From Guillardia theta CCMP2712 (taxonomy: Eukaryota > Cryptophyceae > Pyrenomonadales > Geminigeraceae), in contig NW_005434618.1 of NCBI RefSeq assembly GCF_000315625.1, positions 316,429 through 380,428 on the forward strand: a stretch of DNA of 64,000 nucleotides. The letters run 5' to 3'. The position numbers and the translations under genes were made by a program. Below, in pieces: positions 52,201-62,800 of the stretch; position 1 is the first letter of the stretch, and the number at the start of each line of letters is the position of its first letter. Under the pieces are notes generated by a model. The model worked only from the letters and a program-made list of their open reading frames with translations, ran no database searches and was not told where the DNA came from.

Positions 52201-53267
52201 ATACCGCACGGTGAAAGGTCCTTCTCTCGGGGGCTTGGTGATGTCGTCCGGAAGGTAGTCTCCGTTTGTGCTGGACCTCAGCTCGTACCAGCTGTACAGC
52301 CGTCAGGACTCACAGTCGAGCTTATGGAGGGAAGGGACGCACGTGTTTGTGCTCTCGACGAGAAAGGCTTGGAAGCCCAGCTCCTTGTTGCTGGGCCATT
52401 GAATCGCTGAGGAGGGAGGGGAGAGCGATAGCGAGACAAAGCGAAGAGAGAAGTAGAGGGGAAAAGATACCAGTCAACAAAGTAAAGACGAGACAAGAGG
52501 TGAGAGGAAAGGGAAAGATGTTAGAGAGAGAGAGAAGTGGTGGAGGTGGAGGAGAGAGAGAGAGAGAGAGAGAAAGTAAAAGAGAAGAAAGGTCGAGCAG
52601 GAAACAGAGAGCGTCAGATCGATGCTGCTATTGTTTGAGACTCACTGAATCGCAATGGCTTGTCCTTGTTGAAGTATGCTGATCACCACAAACGATCACC
52701 ACCCTCAGACGACGCCCTTCGTTCCCTCACCTTCTTCTGAGTAATGCGTCACAGCAGCTTTGCCTGGGCAGGAGTCCAAGACAGCCGTGTATGGCTGCAG
52801 CGAGCGACAAGGGACGCGAGCAGCAAAACAAACGAATCAGTACGCCGCTCTCATGGGAGGATCCAGAACTGACAGGTAGCGAGGAGAACTCTCCGAGGCC
52901 TCCACCGTTGAGGAGGTCATACGACTTGAACAAGAACCCCTTGAAGTTCCCATAGCCGGTCGACTGCAGCACCAAACGTAAATTTACGAGCTGACTTGTA
53001 TCGCATGGACTACGTTGATGGATAGCGTTGCAGATTTATAAGTGCCGTTGCTGGTGATAGGAGAGAGGACGATCTGCATGGAACGTTACAAGCAGACCTT
53101 GCTTCGTCCCTAGGGCTCACCTTAAATCCTCCGTCCAGCGTCTTGGCATTGTTCGGGTGATGGCTGTCGGTTATCATGCCGTAGCATGATCCGGAGATTT
53201 CTGGATAGGCAGTGACCACTTCTAAGAGGAGGAGACAAGCACAGAGGCTTGCACAGGATCTCAACAT
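46224..53267 (-). CDS. Reeler plus NOX/ferric-reductase-type flavocytochrome
   Basis: ATG 53267 starts a signal peptide (MLRSCASLCACLLLLEVVTA). A Reeler-like domain follows: SGSCYGMITDSHHPNNAKTL, STGYGNFKGFLFKSYDLL and VLDSCPGKAAVTHYSEE. Many small exons then cover membrane segments: QSKWVVGPLVFYGPILLIVM (about 52150-52090), ARAFGRLLQYNLALTLFLP (about 51065-51010), RLIKYHRIVSRVTFVVMIIH with haem-ligand-type His (about 50880-50820), FLQMFTVTDTLWG (about 50745-50707) and LIVLFALEPVRRSAYDLFMA (about 50310-50240). The cytosolic part includes DIRVRLEGPYG (about 48365-48335), VLKVLMIAGGIGITPMMPVL (about 48060-48000, NADPH-binding) and a C-terminus ENGFSVHVETFRL ending at 46224. The predicted reaction is electron transfer from NADPH via FAD and haem to an extracytoplasmic acceptor (oxygen or iron). 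Introns hold long repeats, and an N gap interrupts the gene. Confidence 0.8.
46556..46806. repeat. 20-bp tandem repeat
   Basis: About twelve copies of AGAGACGAGGAGAGAGGTAG with rare substitutions (GAGCAG, GAGAAG). It sits in a late intron of the Reeler-NOX gene. Confidence 0.9.
47871..47944. repeat. (GGAGA)n microsatellite
   Basis: A pure pentanucleotide run in an intron of the Reeler-NOX gene, just 3' (minus strand) of the exon encoding GGIGITPMMPVL. Confidence 0.9.
50433..50665. repeat. (GGAGA)n tract with GGCAAGCCGAGAA interruptions
   Basis: Runs of GGAGA are interrupted about four times by GGCAAGCCGAGAAGA or GGTAAGCCGAGAAGA, making a higher-order repeat. Intronic in the Reeler-NOX gene. 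Confidence 0.9.
50880..51206. repeat. Inverted duplication of an oxidoreductase exon edge
   Basis: The 33 bp at 50880-50912 recur exactly, reverse-complemented, at 51174-51206, and weaker similarity extends outward and inward (roughly 50859-50960 against 51120-51225). The first copy is the exon encoding the haem-region GISFERLIKYH on the minus strand. The second copy reads ISFERMIEYDRLE on the plus strand, lacks the His and runs towards the N gap. Confidence 0.75.
51295..51394. other. Assembly gap (100 N)
   Basis: Exactly 100 N, placeholder length. It lies in the Reeler-NOX gene, next to an inverted duplication and GGAGGC repeats, both of which can cause assembly breaks. Confidence 1.
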
Positions 53268-54313
53268 TCTTGAGAATGAGAAGAGCCTGAAGAAGGAAGA
53301 CTCAGCTCAACAGCAGGCATGGGGTAGATTGTGAAACATGAGGTGAAGGGAGGAAGTTCATGCGGATCAGGAGGAGGAGGAGGATGGAGTCGGTGCTGGT
53401 CAAAGCCGACTGTGTATCAGCATGAAGGCAAGAGGATCGGGAAGTAAGGTGGGGGTGGGTGGGGGATACTTCTAAAAAAAATTGGTCAGCAATGCACGGG
53501 GTCACAAGCATAGGGAGATAGGGGTACTTCAAAAAACCATTGGTCCCTGCGGAGGGTTGAGGGGTACGAGGGGTGGTACTCGGTGGAATGTTGAGGGGTG
53601 TCTTTATAGGTTGATAGATGTATAAAAGGGGGAGGGTGGGGTCATCCAGGGGGTAGTTGGACACATAAGGGACTCTTCATATTACAGGGGACGTGAGGGT
53701 ACCATTTACGACGGGGGTGGTCATTTGTGAGGGGTGGGTGGATCAATTTGAAAGATTGGAACTTAGCATGAAACCTACTATCTCACAATTTGAAGATTTA
53801 GCCAACTCAACTGAGACATTTCAAATGTGTTCACACGTATCACGAATTTGTATAATAAAATGCAATTTGTTTTCACAACTTTTGAGATACATGATTGGAG
53901 TTGCTGAAAATGGAAGCAGGTCACCCAGGACCCCCTTCTTTGTAAGGGAGAAGCTGATCCTTGCCTGGGTGGGGTACGCACAACAAAATCTTTGCTTCCA
54001 TTCTTGGACGCAAGGTCCCCAGGTGTAACTAAAACCCGTACCCCGATGTGCTTGCGGGACTACTACTGGTCCCCTATTTCCCTATAACAACCACCCCCTT
54101 CTCGATATCAATGATCCCCCTTGTCCCATGTGACCTGGCGGGGTTGCGACTGCAGGAGGAGCGAGCAACGAGGAGATAAAACAAGCCCAAGGAAAACATC
54201 GAACCCCCATCTTATGCACAGAAACAGGCAGAGAGTCAGAAAACAAGAAAGACTCTGAGAATGCATGATGAAAAGTGAAGCCGCTGTGTCTGCTACCTCA
54301 GCAAACGAGGAGA
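53268..54313. other. Intergenic, G-rich GGGGTA blocks
   Basis: Upstream of the Reeler-NOX start. 53440-53720 is G-rich with repeated GGGGTAC/GGGGTAG-type words, two similar segments carrying AAAAAAxxATTGGTC (near 53475 and 53532) and a TATAAAAGG-like word near 53620. 53990-54115 has the complementary CCCC-rich type. 53740-53920 is A/T-rich. No gene is convincing. Confidence 0.45.
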
Positions 54314-54462
54314 AGTTGGCAATGCGGTCGGGACAAGCATTAGTCAGCACGCAGGTTGCGGTCAGGGCAACATTAAGAGCTTCGGAGGCTTCTTGTGCAG
54401 TCACTGTGTGTGTTCATGCGAAATTGCGATGATTGGACTTGAGAAGCTCACCAATACAGTAC
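54314..54462 (-). CDS. Possible exons of an unrecognised gene
   Basis: A 20-nt exon (about 54443-54462) joins through a GTGAGC...CACAG intron to TAQEASEALNVALTATCVLTNA and CPDRIANFSSFAE, with a GTAGCA donor candidate near 54313. Ala-rich composition and fitting splice sites suggest coding. Neither a start nor an end is visible and the family is unknown. It may be a fragment. Confidence 0.25.
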
Positions 54463-55339
54463 AGGAAAGCTCTACGAAGCAAAAAGCTAGGTTCACTGCC
54501 ACATGGGCATCAACCTAAAGCACTCAGAGATCGCATCGCTCACATCTACTGCACAGTACAGTTGCATTGTTGCTCATCATTTCCGAATTCCTAAGCTGAG
54601 AAAGCAAAGTTTTCTGAGTCCTGAGCACTCCAAGAAAGCGCAGAGAAGAGCGTGTCAGAGCTCATAGGAACCGAGCCCGAGTCAGACAAAGGCTTACTGG
54701 AAAGAAAGGACAGTTGGCGGTCTCGTACTCGTGTTTGAAACGGACTTCTCCTGGATAACCCAGGATACTCTAGTTCACTGTGAATCTCATCTGCCGAAAA
54801 GGACCCCTCTTGCAAGAACAGTGTACCCGTGTTGGCTTTCAAGCTCAGAGGACGGGGTTCTCTTCCCTACGAGAGAGCAAGGGAGACTCTACCCCTAGTC
54901 CTTTCCTTAGCCTACCGTACATAAGGATCAGCCTCTTCAGTCAGCTAGAGGGGTCTGTTCTCTCCTCATGTTGTATCATGCCACACACGCTGATCTAGCA
55001 TAGTCACTAGTAAACTCGACTGCGCCGTTTTAGCTTTTGCTGTAGACGTCTGTAATTTGCCCGTACAGCTTCGGGGTGAGACATAGCCCGGCCTTCAAGA
55101 ACTGACGGAAGTAGGGCTTTGAAGCTTGTTGGCGCTGCAATCATAGCCCCGGTTGACCGTTCGGGCCTGCGCCGGCCGGGCGCCAGCCTCCGAGGCGTGC
55201 CCGGCTGCGGCACCCGGTACCGTACCGTGGGGCCGCCGGGGCCCACGGTTACAGTACCCGGTACTTGAACGTACGGTCAGTGTATTTTATAATCATGATG
55301 ATAATAAATAAAGAAGCGAGGCGGGCACGGGCTGGGTTT
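54463..55339. other. Intergenic with GC-rich palindromic patch
   Basis: 55140-55265 is rich in CCGG, GGCC and GGTACC-type words, including repeated CCCGGTAC near 55210 and 55255. A minus-strand Ser-rich frame at 54591-54842 lacks an ATG and is not called. Confidence 0.35.
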
Positions 55340-56014
55340 TCCCTGTCACAAATGAGGATGCGGACGACTTGCAGGAGCAGTTCAAGGAGAGGATCAGGAG
55401 AGAAACAAGGAGCAGGAGGAGGGAACAGGAAGCCTTCGACCGGATCGACAAGATCGTGATGCTTCTTGTTGCTGTGTTGAGCGTCAGGGTATCAGGGACC
55501 AAGCACAGAAGTTTGCAGCTGTAGCTGTAGATTGTTGAAGATAGAACGAACAGGGGGAAACGCAGCAGCTTAGTGGAAGAGAGATGAAAGGTCTTAAATC
55601 TGAGAGAATCTCGCCAGGAAGGGAGGAAACTCAGATGTCACTTGAGTATTCATGGCAGGGGAGATGCATGCTTGGTGGGGAGAGATGGGGCACGATGTCA
55701 AAGGCTTGAAATGTTGGTTTAAAGCAGTGTAGCGGCGGCCTTATCTCGTTACTTCTAGATTCATTGCTCGGCGGGGTTTTCGCATCGGTGACAAGTGAAC
55801 GTGCGGAGCATGGAGGTGATTGCTGTGGAGTTTGGCGGGTCAGCCGAGTGACTCTCCTCAGCTGACAGACTTCTTCTTCATCATCCCCCTTCTCGGTGTT
55901 GCCTTCGTCGTCTTCCTGCTGGTCGGCAGAGGAGGGGAGCCTCGCGTGCAGGCAAAGATCCATGCCACGTCGTACTACAGCAACAGCCCTCACGTCTCCA
56001 GCAAGTCATACTGA
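55340..56014 (+). CDS. Possible small membrane-protein gene or fragment
   Basis: One open stretch (about 55357-55520) reads DADDLQEQFKERIRRETRSR followed by FDRIDKIVMLLVAVLSV, a charged helix then a hydrophobic segment, ending in a stop soon after. A second stretch (about 55860-56014) reads TDFFFIIPLLGVAFVVFLLV and a Ser-rich tail ending in TGA. They could be two exons of one small membrane protein, but the join is not demonstrated and no ATG is clear. Confidence 0.25.
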
Positions 56015-56165
56015 TGGTTTGTCAGCAAGGCCCTTGACACACCCATCATGTAGGATGACAGGAGCGCAGCCTTCTGTCTTGCAGTTTCTTACATACATGT
56101 AGTTTACACAGAGTACAGGGAAGTAATCTATTCTACACTTGTGTGATGAGGTGGACAGTGGAAGC

Positions 56166-58644
56166 TCATCGAAAGACCACGTGCCTCTCGTTGAGATTCT
56201 GGTAGCTGAAGAAAACGACATCACTCGGAAGCCCCTGCCCAGCAAGTGTCAAGTCGAAAGCACAATGGCCGGGATTCGGTGAGAATTGAGGGAGGGAAAG
56301 GGAGGGTGGGAGAGGGAGGGAGAGAGGGAGGGAGGGAGGGAGGGGGGATAGACAAGGCAGGGATAGAAGGAGGGAGAGGTGCGGAGGGAGGGTTAAAGGG
56401 GGCAGAGGATACAGCAAGAGAGGTGGAGGGAGGAGAGCACTGTTGAACAAGAGTCATACCTTCGAGCTCAGCATCTGCTCAAGCGCAACTTTGCAAGTGT
56501 CGGTACAGGAGTGGTTGCGACTCAGGTCGAGGACTTCGAGGGAAGGACTGGGATAACGGTCAGTAGAAACTCGGGAAGAGAAGACCAGATCGCTAACCAG
56601 TGGAACAACAACCTCTTGATCGAGCAAAGAATGCTTCGTCCTCGTCCTCCCTCCCCAACTCCTTGCTCCCGTATACCACCCGGCATGTCTGCTCGTCGCG
56701 TTGAGTGCAGCCCTTCATCTCAAAACCATTCTTGCCCGTAGCTTTCTTCTTGCACTTGAAGGCCTGGTTCTTGCTGAGGTCCAGGTGGAGCAGGGGAGGG
56801 CAGCTCTTGCAGAGGGCAGACACTATCGTCTCGATTCCCATCATCCCTAGATGATTCCCCGTGAGGAACAGATGCCTTAGGTGCCGAGCGGAGCTCAGGT
56901 AGTGCGCTGAGAGTGTCTCAGCCCCACTCCACCCGATCCTGTTGTTGGACATGTCCAGGCACGTCAAGCAGCGGTTGAGGTAAAGAATGTCGGACAGCCT
57001 TCTGCAGGAAGACTGTGACGACAGTCTGTTCTGGATCCTTAGTTCCGTTAAATTTGAAGTTGATATCCCCTCCAGCACCTTGGCGCATTCTTCCTGGTTC
57101 TGGCTCTGCCAGTCTTTTTCTAGTCTGCTTCCCAGCCGCAGGGTCGCCAAGTGCACGCAAGTCTGGAGGCCCCGGGCCATGGAGCCGGAGCCCTGGGCAA
57201 GGAGGTAGTTGCCGGAGAGGTCGAGGTAGGTGATGTTCTTGTTGGATCGCAGGACGTGCTCCAGGGCACCTCCGTTGGCGATGTGATTGCCTGCCAGAGT
57301 GAGCGACCGGAGCGAAGTTAGGAGGGACAGGTGCTCGCACAGGCGAGTGATGCCGCTGCCGTTCTCCTTCGCTATCCCTCCCTCGTCCAGCGGAAAGTCG
57401 TCGATGCCCAGCCGATGGTCGCCAAACTCGGAGAGTTCGAGGGAGGTGAGGGACGAGCATTTTCCTATGTACGGCGCTAGTGCGATAATAACGTGAGGGC
57501 CAGAGTCTGTCCAAGGCTTCGATAAGTTCAAGACTCTCAGATCCCTAGTCTGCTCAAGGAGGCGTGTCATCTGTGAGACGAACTGGTTCATCGATCCTGT
57601 GCCGATATTGTTGTCGCCCATCCACAGCTCTTGTATGTTGGCTCTGAGCGACAGCGACTTGCAGACTTCAGCTAGGCCTGTGCTGATGTCATGTTGGTTT
57701 GACATCTCGGGTTGCTGGGGACAGTTTCCTTCAAGGTTGAGGCTGATCAGTCCCTGTGCTGCATGCAGAAACCGGGCAACGAGGAAGAAATCCGAACAAT
57801 TCAAGGTCGAGTAGCTTATGCTCAATCTCTCGAGGGACTTGCAGTGAGACAAGGCGACAAGAACTTTCTCAAGCACGTGCGACCGGATGATGTTGTGCTT
57901 GCAGCACGACCCGCCCATGTCCAAGGAAACAAGTTGGCGACAGCTCTTCAGACCTCTGGCAAGATTCAGAGCGCCTCTGTCGCACATGCAATTCCGTGAG
58001 ATGTCAAGATGGAGGATCGAATGGCAAGAATCAAGGAGCTGAGCCACGAAGGAGAAGTCCTCTGCCGAAAGCGACATGTTCGACAAGGACAGCGATCGCA
58101 GGTGCTCCAAAGTCTGCCTGCACTCTACAGTCTTCCTGCACTCTAGAATCGATCTAAGACGGAGGCCTGAGTGCTTCAGGCAGTTGTTGGAGAGGACCAA
58201 GTCTGTCAGGCACGTGCTCCTTGCGATAAGGTCTGGCAGGGCCCTCACGTCAGACGCGAACATCGTGCTCGGCTGCCTGATGAAGTTGTTGCCAGACAGG
58301 TCCATGATCCTCAGTCTCGTCCACTTGGACTTGATCAGGGAGGTGAGGAACTTTGAATTTCTCACTGACTCCAGACCAGGCAAAACGAGGTCAACTTTCG
58401 CCATCTTGAACCGGAGGATTGCTTCGGACTGTACCAGCTCCTCCTTTCCATGCCTGATGTGGATGGTGATGTTCTCTGCAAGTAGCAGCTGCTCTCTGAA
58501 ACGATGGCAGACAGTCATCCCATGAAAGATCCGTGAGGGGATGAAGGAGAAAATTCTCTGCAAGATGTGGTCAGGCACATCGATGAAGTAGGAGGTCTTC
58601 TGAGGTGATGGCATCCGACCAGTCATGGTGACAGTCGAACTCAT
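56166..58644 (-). CDS. F-box-like leucine-rich repeat protein
   Basis: ATG 58644 opens a long exon (to about 56590). Residues 18-50 (YFIDVPDHILQRIFSFIPSR and on to CHRFREQLL) look like an F-box. About fifteen leucine-rich repeats of 25-29 residues follow (LRSLSLSNMSLSAEDFSFVA, LVSLDMGGSC, LRSLTLAGNHIANGGALEHV, LTCLDMSNNRIGWSGAETLS and others), of the RNI/cysteine-containing kind. After a short intron a further LRR (LDLSRNHSCTDTCKVALEQM) and a last exon (LTLAGQGLPSDVVFFSYQNL) end at 56166. The intron before the last exon is C/T-rich. F-box-LRR proteins select substrates for SCF ubiquitin ligases; the substrate is unknown. Confidence 0.85.
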
Positions 58645-59849
58645 TCAAGAGCCATGAGCTCGATGTCAACTACATCGCGACAAGACAGAGGATCTGACAA
58701 GCTTCATAGTCGCTGCTCCATGTCAATCTTCGACGACTTCGTAGGCTCGTACCATCGTCAGCCTCCTGCTCCGCCCACTCAGCTGCAAGAATGGAGGGAG
58801 AGAGACGGTCGCTGCGGCCTTGAGGATGGAGACGAGACAACACTCGCCGTCGGAGGAGGAGAGAGGAGGAGGGGGATGGAGTGAGGAAATGAACGTGGAG
58901 AGGAGAGGAGACAGAAAGGCTTGTCCTTGCAGTGGTATAAGCAAGTACCACCGGTACTCGCAGATTATTCAAGGGGTAGGGGTACTCACCATCATAGGAC
59001 ACAAGGTTTTGGTCCATAGGGAGGAGCATTGAGGGTGGTCGATGTTTTAAATATAGGGGGGTAGTCCAGGAGGTACCCCATTTTCTCCAGTAAACGAGGC
59101 CTTAAAATCGTATAAATGACGGGGTGAGGTTATTGTGGGGGGTAGGGTTAATGTGTCTCCAAGGGGTGGGGGTAGTAGTCATCGGGGGTCCAAGATGAGA
59201 TGAGGCCGATGGAGTCTCGTCAGAAAATTTAAAAAGAAAGCGTAAAACAAAAAAGAAAACCCTTTTTTGTTTTGGATAGTGTAAAAGTCATAACGATCAT
59301 GTAACGTTAAGTGATAGGCTGATGCTGTAGGACAACTGAGGGTTGAGAGGAGAGGAGAGGAGAGGAGAGGAGAGGAGAGGAGAGGAGAGGAGCGGAGCGG
59401 AGCGGACAGGACAGGACAGGACAGGACAGGACAGGACAGGACAGGACAGGACAGGACAGGACAGGATAGGAGATTGGAGTACAGGCTGGATCAACGCAGC
59501 ATAATAGTTGAGACGAAGCAGGGGAGAAGCTGAAAGGGAAGGGGCGAGACAAGGGCACACGCGACGCGAGGGTATTGTGTGAGTGAGTTGAAGCAGCAGC
59601 GAGCAACTGAAGACAAGGTAGTCACCTTCATCGCGCGGCTCTGCACATTTGTTGAAGGAAGTGGTTGCGCATGAATTTGGATCTTCCTTTCGGACCCTCG
59701 TTTGGCTCAGCCAAGCGTCGCAGCCTTTTCCACTCATGGCACGTATTTCCACGTTTGCTGGATAGCGATGATACTGAGCGCTTGAATCTTGTTCTTGTTT
59801 GGCTGTACTAGAGGTGCGGTTCCTGGACAAGACCTCCAAGGTTTCAAAC
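58645..59849. other. Intergenic between divergent F-box-LRR and CLC genes
   Basis: 58960-59200 is a G-rich GGGGTA block, and 59225-59285 is A-rich. 59345-59466 is a compound pentanucleotide microsatellite that switches from (GGAGA)n through (GGAGC)n to (GGACA)n. No gene is seen. Confidence 0.5.
59345..59466. repeat. Compound (GGAGA)n-(GGAGC)n-(GGACA)n microsatellite
   Basis: Three pentanucleotide units differing by single bases follow one another without a break, which points to successive substitutions spreading by slippage. Confidence 0.9.
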
Positions 59850-62800
59850 ATGAAGACATTCCGCATGGAGCGGCTGGACAAGGAGGGAGGGACGAGAGAG
59901 AGGAGGGGGGGGAAGATGGACCTGGTAGAGTCCCTCCTCTCCGACCTAGGAGTTGCCGCTCCTCCCCTCGAGACGGGGCACTTGGCGACAGAGTCTCCCC
60001 CATCAGACAAAGCGGGAGCGGCAGTAGACACGTCGGACGATGAGATCGACGAGTGCATTGATGGTATACCGTCGCGGAGGTGGTTGGCTGCCAGGGGATC
60101 GAGGGCAGCGGCTAAGGGCAACAAGTGGCAGTTGAAGTCGACGCTTCGAGCAGCAAAGGACGCGATGAAGCGACTAAGGCCGATAGATTGGACCAAAATC
60201 CGCGAGAACACGCGGGTCATGCCAGGATGGGGCGGGGAGTGGGGCAGCATCGATGGGTCGAAGGAGCACGAGTCGCTAGACTTCGACCCTGTCAACAATG
60301 CCTACTGGATGGACTCATACAGGCACCTGCCCCGCACTCTCCGCGCGTTCAGTCAGGCGATCTTCTCCTCCAAGTTCATGTACCGATGGATCCTGACTGT
60401 TGTGATTGGAGTCTCGGTCGCTGCCTCTGCGCAGGTGGTTCAGAGCCTGATTTCCCTGCTCATCGGGTTTCGCAACCAAATGCTTCAAAGCCTCTTTGAC
60501 CAGCGGAGGACCGAGGCCGATATTCTCATCTTCTTCACCATGTACAACGCTGGGCTCGTGCTCATCGCCGGTTTTCTCGTTGTCTTCCTGGAGCCGCGGG
60601 CGGCGGCCGATGGCATCTCAGAGATCAAGGCCTACCTCAACGGCAGCAACATCCCCAACTGCTTCTCCGTCCAGACCATCATCGTGAAGCTGCTCGGGTC
60701 GATCTTCGCCTCCTCGGCAGGGCTTGCTTGCGGTCCCGAGGGCCCTCTCATCCACATCGGAGCAGGCATCGCGCACGCGGTGACGGCAGTGGACAAGATC
60801 TACACCTTCCTGCCCTGGCTGCCCCACTCAGTCCTCGCTCAGTTCCACAACGACAGGGATCGCCGCGAATTCATCGCTGCTGGGGCTGGTGCAGGCATTG
60901 CGGCTGCGTTCGGGGCTCCCATAGGAGGCGTGCTGTTTGCGCTGGAAGAAGCTGCTTCCCACCTGTCGCCGCAGCTGATCTGGAGGATCCTGACGTCGGC
61001 GCTCGTTGCCACCTTCACCCTGGCGCTGATCAAGTCGAACGGTACAGGAGGAGACATCAGCCTTGCCGGCCTCCTCTCCTTCGGCACGGCCATCTCCATC
61101 GGAGACGCCAAGGAGCGGACGCTGAACTCGGATGGCACGGACAGCGTCAGTGCTCTGGACGCTCCCATCTACGTCTGGGAGCTCTTCCTCTTCATCATCC
61201 TCGGGGCCGTAGGAGGAGTTTTCGGTGGTTTCTTTGGCGCAGGTTTCGATTTCCTGACCCCTCGGCGCCCCCGATCGCGATTCCTCAAGATGGTGGAAGT
61301 CCTGCTCATCTCGCTCGCCACGAGCTACTCCGTCTTCTTCTTCGCCTCCAACTACCCGGTATGCAGGAACGACGGCTCATGGACGTGCAAGGAGGCAGAC
61401 AACTGGGGCGGGTGGTGCGGGGGGGTTGTCGACAACACGACCTGCATCGGCGTGCGAGCGGAGTGCGTGAATGCTACAGGATGGGTGTGCATCGGAGGTG
61501 GGAACAATGGGCTGGCCTGCAGGGGGCGGGGGGACTGCGAGTGGAGGGGAGGGAAGTGTCATCCTCGCTATGCGACGAAGAAGTTTGGGGTGAGGCTTGG
61601 ATGCCCTGAGGGGCAGTACGACGAGCTTGCGACGCTCTTCTTCGGTAGCAAGGAGCAGAGCATCGTGAGGATGGTAACCCAAGCCTGGCCGCACGAGCCC
61701 TTCAGCAACACCTCGCTCTTCATCACCTCCATCCTGAACCTCTTCCTCATGCTCATCACGTACGGCTCTCCCCTCCCCGCTGGTTACTTCATGCCCAGCT
61801 GGCTGGTTGGCGCCTCCATCGGCCGGCTCTTCGGGCAGCTCGTCAAGGCGTATGTGGGAAGCAGCGTCTACTCGGGGGCGTACGCACTGGCAGGGGCAGC
61901 GGCGATGCTGGGAGGAGTACAGAGAACTTCGATCTCGCTGGTTTTCATCATCGTGGAATGCACTTCCAACGTTCACTTCCTGCTGCCGATCGTGACGACG
62001 CTCATGGTGGCCAACTTCGTGGCGCAGAAGTTCACCAAGGAGGGCGTCTTCGACATCTCTCTGCGCCACCACTCTCTCCGCTTCCTCCCGCACCACCCCG
62101 ACTGGCTGATGAGCCTCTGCACAGTCTCCGACGTCATGGCCAACCCCGTCAAGTGCCTCCACACCGTCGAGAAGGTTGGCAACATCATCGACCTGCTCCG
62201 CAACTGCCACCACAACGGATTCCCCGTCCTCTCCCTGGAAGGGAGCAGAGACGAGAACTGCATCCCCAGGGACCGCCTTGAAGGTCTCATCCTCCGTTCT
62301 CACCTCCGGCACATTCTGGGCACGAGGTTCATGCGCGACGGCAGCACGCGAGACAGCCTGTGGAGCCGAATCACCGCAGCCAGGATGTCAGAAGTCTCGC
62401 TGGACGGAGAGATCGAGCTGGTGAGGCGCAAGGGCGTTCTCCTCCCTCCTGCTGGTTGCTGACGTTGTCTTCAGTTCCAGCTCATCGAGTACAGGAGGAG
62501 GAAGGCGGAAGTCAGTGCGGTGAAGGTGCTGCTGAGTCCTTCCCGGTGGCCTCCGTCTCACGCCTTGCTGCAGGAATGGGAGTGGGGCATGTTCAGCACA
62601 GACGACCGGGAAAGATACGTCAACCTCGCCGCCTACATGAATGCTGCTTGTAAGGCTTCCTTTCTCCTCCTTCCTTTCCTGCCTCCCTTGCTCCTTTCTC
62701 CACCCTGTTCCTCCTCATCTCTCTCCTCCCTCCTCCTTACAGTGTCCTCGTTGCCATGTCCTTCTCTCTTCTCATCACATCCTCTTGTCATGTCTTCCTC

